Positions 33,891 to 44,830 are shown, numbered from the stretch's first letter. The stretch is 64,000 nucleotides of DNA from Streptomyces gelaticus (GCF_014649535.1 NZ_BMTF01000011.1:62001-126000), one strand, 5' to 3'. Numbers and translations: made by a program. The notes: a model not told the origin generated them from the sequence alone.

Positions 33891-35860
33891 TCTCCTTCCG
33901 CCGTGGTGCCGGGGGCCGGTGCCCCGATCACGCCGGGCCGGGTCCCGGAGAGCAGACAGGCGCGGGCGATGGCGTCCGCGTCGCCGAGGATCACCGAGTC
34001 GGATCCGGGCCTGATGCCCGCGGCGGTCGCCCAGTGGACCGACTCGGTGGGGATCCCGAAGGCGAACCGGTACGGGTGGGCCTCCCCCCTCGCGTCCAGC
34101 ACCCGATAGGGCCTGGCGGTGACCGCGAGGCCGCCGGTGGCCAGGCCCTTTCCGCTCGGGTTCGCAATCGTGTACGCGCTCGCGGCGCCGGTGCTCATCA
34201 GCCGCCGCAGCAGCGGGTCCTGTGTGCTGCGTACGTCGACCTCGGGCAGCCGTGCCTCGATCAGGACGGTGGCCTCGTCCTCGGCGTCCGGGATCGCGGC
34301 GGACCGCACCAGGAACGCCCTGCGCCCGGCCGACGGGTGGACCGTCATCCCGGGCCCGGCCACCCGCAGCACCCCGGCCTCCATCAGCGCCACCATTTCC
34401 TCGATGCGGCTCGGCGGCGGGCCGATGGAGACGAACGCGTTCAGCGGTGTGTACCAGGAACGCAGATCGTCCCGGTACGAGTCGCCGGTGATGCCGGAGT
34501 GGTCGACGACCTGGCGGATCTCGTTGCGCAGGTCCCGCATCACGTCGAGGGCGGCCTTGAGCGGACCGCGTACGTTTCCGCGCCGGGCCTCCGCGACGTC
34601 CTGGCGCAGATGGCCGACGAGCCACGCGTCGTACGCCTCGGTGCCGGCGAACGTCCGGCGGCCGTACGGGCGGGCGATCCGCTCCCAGTCCCAGCGCCGG
34701 GCGGCGTCGACCGCATACCGGCGCAGCAGCCGTTCCTCGGCCTCCCCGCTCCCGCCGTCCCGGCAGAACTCGTCGAGGAACACGTCGCCGTCGTACCGGC
34801 CGCGGCTCTCCGAGATCAGGGTGTGGTAGTAGACCGCACGGACCTCCCGGTCGACCAGCGGCCAGATGTCCCGGACGAAGCCGACCGGTTCGCCCGCCGC
34901 CCGCCGGGCGCGCAGGCGGCCGATCGCTTCCGGCGTCAGGAAGAGCGGATGGTGCCTTCCGGTGGCCCCCTTCTGGTTCTCGCCGCGCGAATGGAACGGG
35001 ACGCCGCGCCGGGAGCCGGCCAGCAGCACGGGTTCCGTGCCGCTGGGCCGGTACCGCAGCGCGCCGCCCGCGCTGTCGCGCACGAACGAGCCGCCGCGCC
35101 CGGCGGTGAGCAGACTCATGTAGTCGAAGAAATTGAGTCCCATGCCCCGCAGGGCGACCCGCTGTCCCGGCGCGATGCGGTCGAGGCAGGCGTCGGCCGG
35201 ATTGCCCGTGGGCAGGTGGACGAGGCCGTGCTCGGCGGCGAACGCGCCGAGCGCCCGCTCCTCGGCGCTGCGTGGCATGTCCACATGGCCCACGGCCAGC
35301 ACGACCGCGTCGAGGCCGGTCAGCCGGGTGCCGTCGTCCAGGCGGACGGTCTGTACGGTGCCGTCCTCGTCGAGCACCTCCTGTGCCCTCGCGCCGTGCG
35401 ACTCGACCGTGATGTGATCGGGGGCCGTGCGCACCACCCGGTCGAGGACCCAGGCGAGATAGCGCCCGAACAGCGCCCGCGTCGGATACGAGTCCGGGCC
35501 GAGGCGCCGGCACTCCTCGTACACGTGCGGTGGGCAGGGGACTTCCGGTTCGAGGCTCTCCAGGAGCCGCGCCCACTCGTACAGGCTCGGTCCGTGGGAG
35601 ACCGGCCCCTCGCAGGTCACACTCTCGTCGGTGAACAGGGTGACCTGCGAGGCAACGGTGTTCATCAGCAGCACGGACGGCTGGTCGGCCCGCCAGACAC
35701 GTCCGCCGAGACGCAGCCAGGGATCGACCAGGTGCACGGTCAGGCGCTGGCCTGACACGGCGGCGTTGGCACAGAGCCGCTCGACCACGGACAGCCCCCG
35801 GGGACCGCCGCCCACCACACACACCGTGATGGCGTTGTGCTGCCGCACGCGGGTGGTCAT
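33887..35860 (-). CDS. CreE-like FAD-dependent aspartate N-oxygenase
   Basis: A 657-residue flavoprotein with the FAD/NAD(P)-binding (NAD_binding_9) fold. N-terminal dinucleotide motif VCVVGGGPRGLSVVERL, a second nucleotide-binding region LDAVVLAVGHVDMP and the Arg/Gly-rich LRGMGLNFFDYMSLL are visible. Size, fold and adjacency to a fumarase-family lyase match CreE/FzmM enzymes, which oxidise L-aspartate to nitrosuccinate with NADPH and oxygen. ATG at 35858-35860 overlaps the AMP-ligase stop (ATGA); an upstream in-frame GTG was rejected. Related flavoproteins of unknown function exist, so the aspartate specificity is inferred from the gene pair. Confidence 0.85.
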   Translation of the reverse strand: MTTRVRQHNAITVCVVGGGPRGLSVVERLCANAAVSGQRLTVHLVDPWLRLGGRVWRADQPSVLLMNTVASQVTLFTDESVTCEGPVSHGPSLYEWARLLESLEPEVPCPPHVYEECRRLGPDSYPTRALFGRYLAWVLDRVVRTAPDHITVESHGARAQEVLDEDGTVQTVRLDDGTRLTGLDAVVLAVGHVDMPRSAEERALGAFAAEHGLVHLPTGNPADACLDRIAPGQRVALRGMGLNFFDYMSLLTAGRGGSFVRDSAGGALRYRPSGTEPVLLAGSRRGVPFHSRGENQKGATGRHHPLFLTPEAIGRLRARRAAGEPVGFVRDIWPLVDREVRAVYYHTLISESRGRYDGDVFLDEFCRDGGSGEAEERLLRRYAVDAARRWDWERIARPYGRRTFAGTEAYDAWLVGHLRQDVAEARRGNVRGPLKAALDVMRDLRNEIRQVVDHSGITGDSYRDDLRSWYTPLNAFVSIGPPPSRIEEMVALMEAGVLRVAGPGMTVHPSAGRRAFLVRSAAIPDAEDEATVLIEARLPEVDVRSTQDPLLRRLMSTGAASAYTIANPSGKGLATGGLAVTARPYRVLDARGEAHPYRFAFGIPTESVHWATAAGIRPGSDSVILGDADAIARACLLSGTRPGVIGAPAPGTTAEGE

Positions 35861-37581
35861 CCCCGTACGCCGCCGGTGAAGAGGGTGGCCCACCGGGTGC
35901 GCAGCTCCCGCTTGAGGACCTTGCCGGTGACTCCGGTCGGGAAGCCGTCCGGGTCACCGGCGACGATCACGGCGGCCAGTGGCGCGAGTCCGGCGGCGGC
36001 CAGCTCCTTGTTGGCGCGCTCGCGCAGCTCGTCCGCGGAGGGTTCGACGGCGCCCGGCTGCATCCGTACGACGGCGACGGGGACGTGCAGGGAGCCGTTC
36101 GCGGAGGGTACGCCGACGACGGCACAGTCCTGCACGAGGTCCCCGCAGTCGGCGAGCAGCACCTCCTCCGCGGGCAGGCTGTAGACGGGGCCGTCCTCGG
36201 TGTCGATGACGTCCACGGTGCGGTCGAGGTGGTAGAAGTTCCCTTCCTCGTCCGTGCGGGCCACGTCGCCCGTCAGCCAGTAGCCGTCGAGCTCGAAGCT
36301 GCGGGTCAGCTCGGGGTCGTTCCAGTAGCCCGGAGTGCGCGAGGGGGTCTTCACGGCCAGCAGCCCGACCGTGCCGACGGGTACTTCCCTGCCGTCGGCG
36401 GCGAGGACGGCCGCGGCGGTGACGGCCTCGGTGGGCTTGCCGACGCAGCGGTCGTTGCGCTCCGTCTCGGGGGTGGTCACCTGGCCGAACAGGGCCATGC
36501 CCATCTCGGAGGAGCCGAGTCCGTCGATGAACTGCGAGCCGGGCAGGGCCCCTTCGGCCTCGCGGTCGCGGGGCAGCAGCCACGGCTTGATGAGCCCGGC
36601 GGGCCGCTCGCCGAGCCGCACCAGTCGGCGTATGTGGCCGTAGTGGGCGCCGTCGCCGGTGTTGAACCAGCTGTGCACCTTCGCCGCTGCCCGGGTGGGC
36701 GGCTCGCCGGTGGCCAGCTCGACGAACGTGCGCGGGAAGGACGCGACCATGGTCGGCTGGAAGGCCTCCATGACCGGTTCCACCACGGTGCGCCGCCAGT
36801 CGCTCATGACGACGGTGGGCAGCCCGAGCAGGGTGGCGGTGAGGAAGTAGCTGAGCCCGCCGGCGTGCGTGTGCGGCATCAGGGACATCAGCCGGTCGTC
36901 GGGCGAGGCGGGGAACCGCTCCATCCGGGGCTCCTTGCCGGCCCAGAACTGGTGGTGCGCCAGCATCGTCGACTTCGGGGTGCCGGTGGTGCCGGAGGAG
37001 TGGATGAGCGCGACGACCTCGTCGGCGGCGTGCTCGTGCGGGTAGCCGTCGGGCAGTGCGGCGCCCGGATCGTCGAGCGGGTCGTACGCCCTGATCTCGG
37101 CGGCCGGGACGATGAAGCGCGGCCGGCGGCGGTTGGGGTCGGCCCGGTACGCGGCGACGAGCCGGGTCGGGTCGTCGGCGACCAGGCCCACCGCGCCGAC
37201 GTGGTCGATGTAGCGCAGGGCGGTGCGCTCCGGCATGGCGTTGTTGATGAGCGCCGGCACCGCACCGAGGGCGGTGAGCGCCAGGAAGTGCAGCAGCGGT
37301 TCGAGACCCTCGCCGACGTACACGGCGACCGGCTCGCCCTGCTCGACCCCGTTGGCCCGGTACCAGTGGGCGTACCGGTCGCGCAGGGCGGCCAGGTCGC
37401 GGAGGCTGTGGCCGCGCAGAACGACCTGGCCGCGGTGGTCGGTGGTGTGGGTGAAGGCGTACGGAACGGTGTTGTTCGGGTTCGCCTCCAGTGCCTTCTG
37501 CAGGAAGTTGCCGGCGCCCAGAGCGGGGTCGGTCATGAACTGCTGCCGTACGGCGAGTGGGGCGATGGGGCTGGTGGTCAC
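35857..37581 (-). CDS. AMP-forming ligase (acyl-CoA synthetase type); diazotisation candidate
   Basis: A 574-residue ANL-superfamily enzyme. P-loop HSSGTTGTPKSTMLAHH, the DGLGSSEMG motif, the hinge YWLTGDVARTDEEGNFYHLD and the C-terminal Lys motif GVTGKVLKRELRTRW are all present, so adenylation should work. It lies directly upstream of, and overlaps, the CreE-like gene. In cremeomycin an ANL enzyme (CreM) uses ATP and nitrite for diazotisation, so this protein is the natural candidate to spend the nitrite made here; ordinary acyl-CoA formation is the conservative alternative. GTG at 37579-37581 has AGGAGAG 4 bases upstream. It follows the amine oxidase gene after 117 bases. Confidence 0.85.
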   Translation of the reverse strand: MTTSPIAPLAVRQQFMTDPALGAGNFLQKALEANPNNTVPYAFTHTTDHRGQVVLRGHSLRDLAALRDRYAHWYRANGVEQGEPVAVYVGEGLEPLLHFLALTALGAVPALINNAMPERTALRYIDHVGAVGLVADDPTRLVAAYRADPNRRRPRFIVPAAEIRAYDPLDDPGAALPDGYPHEHAADEVVALIHSSGTTGTPKSTMLAHHQFWAGKEPRMERFPASPDDRLMSLMPHTHAGGLSYFLTATLLGLPTVVMSDWRRTVVEPVMEAFQPTMVASFPRTFVELATGEPPTRAAAKVHSWFNTGDGAHYGHIRRLVRLGERPAGLIKPWLLPRDREAEGALPGSQFIDGLGSSEMGMALFGQVTTPETERNDRCVGKPTEAVTAAAVLAADGREVPVGTVGLLAVKTPSRTPGYWNDPELTRSFELDGYWLTGDVARTDEEGNFYHLDRTVDVIDTEDGPVYSLPAEEVLLADCGDLVQDCAVVGVPSANGSLHVPVAVVRMQPGAVEPSADELRERANKELAAAGLAPLAAVIVAGDPDGFPTGVTGKVLKRELRTRWATLFTGGVRG

Positions 37582-37698
37582 GGTGCTCTCCTGAGAACGT
37601 CGGGTGGTCTCGCGGCAGTGCGGGCCGGTCACTGTCCGGCCCCGGCCGGACTGCACCGGGGCCGGTCCGGTGGATCACGGCCCAGCGGCGCACGGCTC

Positions 37699-39024
37699 CT
37701 ACGGGCGGGCGGCCGCCTCGGCGGCGGCCCGTCGGCCCGACCGGATGGCGCCCTCCATGAGACCGAAGAACTCGGTGCTGGTCTCGGTGCCGGCCCAGTG
37801 GACGCGGCCGTGCGGCCGGGTCAGGCCGGGCCCGAGCGCGAGCCAGTCGCCGGGGCCGAACAGGGCGGCGTAACAGCCGCGGCTGTAGGGGTCGTTGACC
37901 CAGTCGGTGACGTGGAAGCCGATCGGCTCGGGCAGATCGGGGAAGAGCCGGCCGGCCTGTGCGATCGCGGTGGCCCGCTGTTCGTCGGCGGAAAGCGCGG
38001 CGAACCGGCGGGCCTCCTCGCCGGTGACGAATCCGGTCAGCACACCCGCGGAACCGTCGGCCGGCGAGTCGTCGACGGTGGAGAGCAGCGGCCCGTCCGC
38101 GCTCACCGACCAACCGGACAGCCCCTGTTCGCGCCAGAGCGGGGACGGGTGGATCAGGTGGACCTTGACCGCGCACCCGGGCCCGGTCCGTTCCCCCGAG
38201 CGCCGAGCGGGCAGTTCGGGCGTGAAGTCGATCCGGTCGGCGAGGACCGGGGGCAGCGCGATGATCACGGCGTCGGCGCGGGTGGTGCCGCTCGCGGAGC
38301 GCACGGTCGCACCGGTGTCGTCCTGTTCCACCGCGGTCACCGGCTCGGACAGCCGCACCCGGTCGCCGAGCCCGGCGGCGAGCGCCTCGCTCAGCCGGTG
38401 GGCGCCGCCGTCGATGCGCCACTCCTGGGCGCCCCCGGCGAAAGCGTTGAGATAGCGCAGTCCGCCCCCGGAGCGCAGATAGAACGCCATGTGCAGGACG
38501 GACACGTCGGCCGGCGCCGCGGCCATCATCTCCCCGAGGAAGAGCGGGAAGAACAGCCGGCTGTCGGGGTGGCGGAGGTTGGTGTCCGCCCACTCGGCGG
38601 CCGTCAGGGAGTCGAGGCGCGCGGCGTCCGGGCCGAGCCAGGGCGCGTCGACGCGCACGGACCGGGTGACCTCGTCCAGCAGGTCGAACAACTCGCCCAG
38701 CGCCACGCCGCTCAGCGGCGGGAAGCGCCCCGGGACGCTCTGGGCCGAGGCGGCGCCGCGGACGTCGAAGCGGCTGTCGCCCTCCATGACCGTGGGTACG
38801 GTCTTGAGGTCGTGGCGGGCCATCAGCTCCAGCAGTGCGGTGTGCCGCTCGCCGAGGTAGGCGGCACCCGCGTCGGCCCATCCGCCTGGTGCGATCTCGA
38901 TGCCCCGGGTCCTGCCCCCGACCCGGTCGCGGGCCTCCAGGACCTGGACGTCCACCCCGCGTCCGGCGAGCTCGGCAGCCGCGGTGAGGCCCGCGATGCC
39001 GGCGCCCACGACGACGACGCTCAT
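37699..39024 (-). CDS. Flavin monoamine oxidase-type enzyme
   Basis: A 441-residue amine oxidase of the MAO/LAAO fold. Dinucleotide-binding motif VVVVGAGIAGLTAAAEL, the VLEARDRVGGRTRG signature, and near the end VHWAGTETSTEFFGLMEGAI, which contains the FAD-contacting WAGTE. It should oxidise an amine or amino acid to the imine, or catalyse a related desaturation. The ATG at 39022-39024 overlaps the carrier-protein stop (ATGA), and the carrier overlaps the adenylation gene, so adenylation, carrier and oxidase look like one functional set acting on a carrier-bound amino acid. No covalent-flavin Cys motif was recognised. Confidence 0.9.
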   Translation of the reverse strand: MSVVVVGAGIAGLTAAAELAGRGVDVQVLEARDRVGGRTRGIEIAPGGWADAGAAYLGERHTALLELMARHDLKTVPTVMEGDSRFDVRGAASAQSVPGRFPPLSGVALGELFDLLDEVTRSVRVDAPWLGPDAARLDSLTAAEWADTNLRHPDSRLFFPLFLGEMMAAAPADVSVLHMAFYLRSGGGLRYLNAFAGGAQEWRIDGGAHRLSEALAAGLGDRVRLSEPVTAVEQDDTGATVRSASGTTRADAVIIALPPVLADRIDFTPELPARRSGERTGPGCAVKVHLIHPSPLWREQGLSGWSVSADGPLLSTVDDSPADGSAGVLTGFVTGEEARRFAALSADEQRATAIAQAGRLFPDLPEPIGFHVTDWVNDPYSRGCYAALFGPGDWLALGPGLTRPHGRVHWAGTETSTEFFGLMEGAIRSGRRAAAEAAARP

Positions 39025-39242
39025 CGGGTCACGCTCGCTACCCGGTCGGCGAGCGCGGCCGGTGTGGGCGCCTCGATGAGGTCCTCGAAGCTCAGCTCCA
39101 CGCCCTCCGCCCGCGCTACGGCGCTCAGCACCCGGGTGCCCAGGAGTGAGTCCCCGCCGGATGCGAAGAAGTCGGAGTCCACCGAGACGCTGTCGGTCTC
39201 CAGAACCCTTCGGAAGATTTCGACCATGTCGTCGCGACTCAT
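39021..39242 (-). CDS. Stand-alone peptidyl carrier protein
   Basis: A 73-residue carrier protein. The phosphopantetheine site is FFASGGDSLLGTRVL with Ser32, the GGDS form typical of NRPS-type carriers rather than PKS ACPs. Length equals a bare carrier domain. Its ATG overlaps the adenylation-gene stop and its stop overlaps the amine-oxidase start, so the three are translationally coupled. It would hold the amino acid activated by the adenylation protein during oxidation or loading. Confidence 0.93.
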   Translation of the reverse strand: MSRDDMVEIFRRVLETDSVSVDSDFFASGGDSLLGTRVLSAVARAEGVELSFEDLIEAPTPAALADRVASVTR

Positions 39243-40804
39243 CGATTGTCCTGTTCTGTAGGGCCGTTGTGGTGTTCCGTGCGGGCGGGGGCCGCGGCGG
39301 CGGGCGTGTGCAGCCGGTGGGTGCCGAGCCGGTCGATCTTTCCGCCGGCGGTGTGGACGAGCTCGGGGACGACGGTCACCCGGTGCGGGACGAGATGGCC
39401 GGGCACGGTCGCTCGCAGATCGCGCAGCACCTCCCGGACGAGGGCGGCGGCGTCGGCGTCGGCGCGCCGGGGCACCACGTACGCGGTCACCGTCGTGCGG
39501 TCCGCGGTCCGGGTGCCCACGACGGCGGCCACGCCGACCTCCGGGTGGGCGCTGAGGTGGGTCTCGATCTCGCCGGGGTCGACACGGATGCCCCGCACCT
39601 TGATCTCGGCGTCGAGGCGGCCCTCGTGGACCAGGTGGCCGTCCGGCCGCCGGGAGACCCGGTCGCCGGTACGGAACCAGCGGACGGGTCCGTGGGGGCC
39701 TTCGCGGAGCACGAAGCGTTCGGCGGTGACCTCCGGAAGGTTTCGGTAACCCGTCGCCAACGCCGGTCCCGCGATGCTGAGTTCACCGTCCGGGCCGATG
39801 GCTTCGGTGACGTGCGGCAGCGGCTTGCCGATGGGGACGCCGTGCTCGCCCCACCAGGCACCGGGGCCGGGGGCCCCGGGTCCGTGCAGGTCCACCGCGT
39901 GGGTGATCAGGGTGGTCTCGGTGCAGCCGTAGGTGTTGATCAGCCGGACCCGGTCGGTGGCGAGGGCGCGCCACTCGGCGAGCCGGGCCGGGCCGGCGGC
40001 CTCGCCGCCGATGACCACCGTCCGCACGCTGTCGGGCAGTTGCTCCTCGCTCTGGGCGAGATGGCGGACGAGTTCGTGCCAGAAGGCGGTCGGCAGGTCG
40101 AGCAGGGTGACACCGGCCGCGTCGACGGCCCTGAGCAGCCTGGGTATCGAGCCGGTGTACGCCTCGTCGTGGAAGACGAGGGTGGCGCCCGTCGTGAGTG
40201 CGGGGAGTATCTCCTCCAGGCAGGTGTCCCAGTTCAGCGAGGCGAACTGCAGGACCCGGTCCGCCGGGGTGAGTGCGAAGAGTTCACGAAGCGAGGCGAC
40301 CGAGGCGGCGATGGCCCCCCGCGGGGTGAGGACGGGCTTGGGCCGGCCGGTGGATCCGGAGGTGAAGAGCGTGTACGCGGGCGCTTGTGCGTCCGCCGCC
40401 TCCGGGGCGGGCGGCCCGGGGTGCTCCTCGTCCGGCAAGGAGAGGAGACCGGGCAGTTCGACGGGCTCCCATCCCTCCGGGACCGGGGTGCCCGGCCGGG
40501 CGACGAGTACCTTGGCGCAGCCGGCGGCTTCGAGGAGCGCCCGCTGTCGTGCGGCCGGGAAGGCCGGGTCCACCGGGCAGTAGGTCCCGCCCGCGGCCAG
40601 GACACCGAGAAGGGCGACGACGGTGGCCGGGGAGCGGTCCGTCAGGACGCCCACGGGCCCGGGGGCGGGCCCCAGCTCCCGGGCCGTCGCACGGACCTTG
40701 CGCACCAACTCCGCATAACTGATTCCGTGCCCGCCGTATTCGACGGCGCGATTTTCGGGGCAGGAGCGGGCCACTTCCAGAAGAGCGGAAACAATATCCG
40801 CCAT
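39239..40804 (-). CDS. Stand-alone NRPS adenylation protein
   Basis: A 521-residue adenylation enzyme. Core motifs: A3 TLFTSGSTGRPKPVLTPRG, A5 NTYGCTETT, A7 RWFRTGDRVSRRPDG, A8 GRLDAEIKVRGIRVDPGEIE and A10 HTAGGKIDRLG. The substrate pocket, read by eye, starts Asp-Thr with Glu at the position equivalent to residue 239 of GrsA (NWDTCLEEI), followed by Val, Gly, Thr, Leu and Ile. The acidic Glu fits a basic side chain such as lysine, beta-lysine or ornithine, in line with the aminomutase gene in this run, but the alignment was done by eye. ATG at 40802-40804. It heads the minus-strand operon, facing the divergent thioesterase across 239 bases. No condensation domain is present anywhere in the window. 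Confidence 0.9.
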   Translation of the reverse strand: MADIVSALLEVARSCPENRAVEYGGHGISYAELVRKVRATARELGPAPGPVGVLTDRSPATVVALLGVLAAGGTYCPVDPAFPAARQRALLEAAGCAKVLVARPGTPVPEGWEPVELPGLLSLPDEEHPGPPAPEAADAQAPAYTLFTSGSTGRPKPVLTPRGAIAASVASLRELFALTPADRVLQFASLNWDTCLEEILPALTTGATLVFHDEAYTGSIPRLLRAVDAAGVTLLDLPTAFWHELVRHLAQSEEQLPDSVRTVVIGGEAAGPARLAEWRALATDRVRLINTYGCTETTLITHAVDLHGPGAPGPGAWWGEHGVPIGKPLPHVTEAIGPDGELSIAGPALATGYRNLPEVTAERFVLREGPHGPVRWFRTGDRVSRRPDGHLVHEGRLDAEIKVRGIRVDPGEIETHLSAHPEVGVAAVVGTRTADRTTVTAYVVPRRADADAAALVREVLRDLRATVPGHLVPHRVTVVPELVHTAGGKIDRLGTHRLHTPAAAAPARTEHHNGPTEQDNR

Positions 40805-40982
40805 CAGAATTGCCCTTCATTCGACGGAACGACGAGAAGGATTACTAGCCGCGAGTGAATCTTTTCTAAATCGATCACCGAGCAAGGCATGCTCATGAAG
40901 CTATCACCACAATCACTCGACGGGTCAAGCAGAACAGGCAATGTGGCCCACGTCACACAGTAATCGTGAATCCGGAACGGGG

Positions 40983-41025
40983 TTGTCCGCCTCGGTTGCA
41001 TGCGGTATTGATTTAGCTAATCAAT
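40983..41025 (+). promoter_or_regulatory. Promoter with overlapping palindrome before the 4HBT thioesterase
   Basis: TTGTCC at 40983-40988 and TATTGA at 41006-41011 are 17 bases apart and could be the thioesterase promoter. A near-perfect palindrome (ATTGAT ... ATCAAT with TTAGCTA in the centre) covers 41007-41025, overlapping the -10 box. It is followed by AAAGGAGGT at 41026-41034, an almost perfect Shine-Dalgarno for the ATG at 41044. The divergent adenylation gene shares this region, so the palindrome may regulate both. Confidence 0.5.
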
Positions 41026-41043
41026 AAAGGAGGTCGACTGTAC

Positions 41044-41466
41044 ATGACGGAACCATTCCACTTGCGAATCACCGTACGGGGCTACGAACTCGACACGCAG
41101 GGACACCTCAATCAGGCTGTCTACCTGCAATATTGCGAGCATCTGCGCTGGGAGAGCCTGCGCGCGGCCGGCATCTCGCAGGCCAAGCTGATCTCCACGC
41201 GAATAGGCCCCGCAGTCCTGGAGAACACCATGCGTTTCCATCGCGAACTGCGCGGCGGAGACGAAGTCGACGTGACGTGCCAGTGGATCTGGGGCGCAGG
41301 AAAGACATTCCGCGTCGAACAGGAAATCCGCCGGGCCGACGGTGTCCTCGCCTGCGATCTTTCGAGCATCGCGGGACTCATCGACCTGGACCAGCGAAAA
41401 ATGATATCCAACCCGGCCGAACATTTCGCCAAGCTGGCCGATCACCCGGAAATCATGGGTCTCTGA
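41044..41466 (+). CDS. 4-hydroxybenzoyl-CoA-type hotdog thioesterase
   Basis: A 140-residue hotdog thioesterase of the 4HBT group that includes enediyne and polyketide release enzymes. The active helix region reads RGYELDTQGHLNQAVYLQYCEHLRWE, with the D..GH.N...Y..Y.E pattern of the family. Such enzymes hydrolyse acyl-ACP or beta-ketoacyl-ACP. Since the reducing PKS has no thioesterase domain, this and the PaaI-type protein are the candidates for chain release. It has a near-perfect Shine-Dalgarno and the most AT-rich upstream region in the biosynthetic block. Codon use is a little less GC-biased than its neighbours. Confidence 0.92.
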   Translation: MTEPFHLRITVRGYELDTQGHLNQAVYLQYCEHLRWESLRAAGISQAKLISTRIGPAVLENTMRFHRELRGGDEVDVTCQWIWGAGKTFRVEQEIRRADGVLACDLSSIAGLIDLDQRKMISNPAEHFAKLADHPEIMGL

Positions 41467-41549
41467 ATTCTTTCTGCCATTCGCCCGGCAGAGCATCCGG
41501 GAGTACCCGAGGGAGATCCGTCCCGAGGACACTTCCGGATGTCCGGCCA

Positions 41550-41583
41550 GGGCCTGTCCGGCGGATCAGGGCCGGACAGGCCC
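41550..41583. terminator. Bidirectional terminator hairpin
   Basis: GGGCCTGTCCGGC at 41550-41562 pairs perfectly with GCCGGACAGGCCC at 41571-41583 around an 8-base loop. It lies between the thioesterase stop at 41466 and the converging chorismate-mutase-like gene stop at 41593, and separates the PKS/nitrite block from the p-aminophenyl block. Confidence 0.75.
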
Positions 41584-41592
41584 CGCGCGTTC

Positions 41593-41906
41593 TCACTCCG
41601 GTTCCGGCGCCCCCTGTCGTGCCGGCCGGTGCTCCGCCCGGAGTCTTGAGAGCGCGAGCACCGCCCGCCCGATGTCGACCCCCTTGCGGCCGAGCTCGTC
41701 GCCGTACCGCTCCAGCACTCCGTTCTCCCAGGCGAGCTCCGAGACGGGCATGCCCGACAGCCGCCGCAACGACTGGTCGTACCGGGCGAGTTCCACCCTG
41801 CGCAGCACCATCGAGACGATCTTCCCGTCCAGGTCGGAGAGGAGCGCGCGGATCTCCGGCTCCCCCACGGCCTCGGTGAGGTCCGGCGGCACCTCCAGCG
41901 CCGGGC

Positions 41907-41910
<4 letters not shown>
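41593..41910 (-). CDS. Second chorismate-mutase-like protein (AroQ fold)
   Basis: A 105-residue helical protein with an AroQ-like layout: long helix IRALLSDLDGKIVSMVLRR with the conserved Arg pair, then RVELARYDQSLRRLSGM and a C-terminal helix. It differs from the papB product at 43970-44308 and lacks that protein's MQPHR motif, so the two are probably not redundant. It may be a regulatory partner or act on an amino-deoxy intermediate. GTG at 41908-41910 overlaps the papA stop (GTGA), so it is the third gene of the papB-papA operon. Function is inferred from fold and context only. Confidence 0.7.
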
Positions 41911-43969
<2,059 letters not shown>

Positions 43970-43973
<4 letters not shown>

Positions 43974-44308
43974 GACGCCGTGTCCCGGCCCGGCCGGCGT
44001 CCGTCGGTACCGGGCGCGTCGATCACCAGATCCTCGACCCGGCAGGTCTCCTCGATGATCAGGTCGTACAGCCGCCGCAGGAACGTCCCGTCGATTCCGT
44101 GCTCGGCTCCGTAGCGGGCGGCGCGCTCCTGCACGACGCCGATCCGGTGCGGCTGCATCATCGGGACCCCGTGCTCCCGCTTGTGCTCGGCGATACGTAC
44201 ACACAGGTCGATCCGGCTCTTCAGGGTGTCGAGCAACGTCACGTCGACGAGGTCTAGTTCGGCGCGCAGACCCGCCAGAGCGACTTCAGCATTCGAGGTC
44301 GTCGTCAT
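43970..44308 (-). CDS. papB: 4-amino-4-deoxychorismate mutase (PapB)
   Basis: A 112-residue AroQ-type mutase. ALAGLRAELDLVDVTLLDTL is the first helix, KSRIDLCVRIAEHKREHGVP carries the catalytic Arg and Lys, MMQPHRIGVVQERAARYG the second set, and LYDLIIEETCRVEDL the last helix. The VPMMQPxR variant is characteristic of PapB proteins of p-aminophenylalanine pathways such as pristinamycin and chloramphenicol. It rearranges amino-deoxychorismate to amino-deoxyprephenate. ATG at 44306-44308 has AAAGG 8 bases upstream; its stop overlaps papA. It is the promoter-proximal gene of the three-gene operon. Confidence 0.92.
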
Positions 44309-44830
44309 GCCACTGCCTTTCTGAATGTCGTGGTGCAACGGGGGCGGTTCTCCCTTGGCCGTGGTGATCCTCCGGGCCGTTCGGACAGCTCGGGGCACCG
44401 GCCGGGAAGGGACCGGCCGCGTAGGTCGCGCAGGACGTCAGCGATGAGGGACGGATGGGCGAGCGTGGCTGCGGACAGGGGTGCCGACCAGGGCGCGTTC
44501 TTCGAATGGGACCCACCCCGTGCGGTGATGCGCACGGCCCAGTACGGCCGGGTCGGGGTGAGATCGGTGACAGGCCGAGCATGCCGTTGCCCGCGGCAGC
44601 GGCGCTCTGCGTGTGGTTGCCTTCGGACGAGGTCGCGGTGGCGGGATGCTCCCTCCGAGTGGGTGGCAGGGATGTGCGGGAACTCGTGGCGACAGGTCGC
44701 ACGGCGCTCTTTCCTGCGGCCTGTCGGCGTGGCGACTAGAGCAAAACACACGCCGGAGAGGCCACCCAAACCTTTTAGCTGTGGCTAAAAGGGTCTGCGT
44801 GCAGGGGACTTGGCGCGGCTTCGCGCCCGA
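44309..44830. other. Intergenic region, 522 bases, with a 9-bp inverted repeat
   Basis: This stretch lies between papB and the ArsR-type gene, both on the minus strand, and should contain the papB-papA promoter. A 9-base perfect inverted repeat lies at 44771-44792 (separate entry). Open frames here are Arg- and Ser-rich and show no family features, so no gene is called. Confidence 0.5.
44771..44792. repeat. AT-rich perfect inverted repeat (operator or terminator)
   Basis: CCTTTTAGC at 44771-44779 pairs with GCTAAAAGG at 44784-44792 across a 4-base loop. It lies 39 bases downstream of the ArsR-type stop and, on the minus strand, is followed by TTTGG, so it may be that gene's terminator. The AT-rich arms and the TTTAGC element shared with the palindrome at 41007-41025 make an operator possible too. 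Confidence 0.55.
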
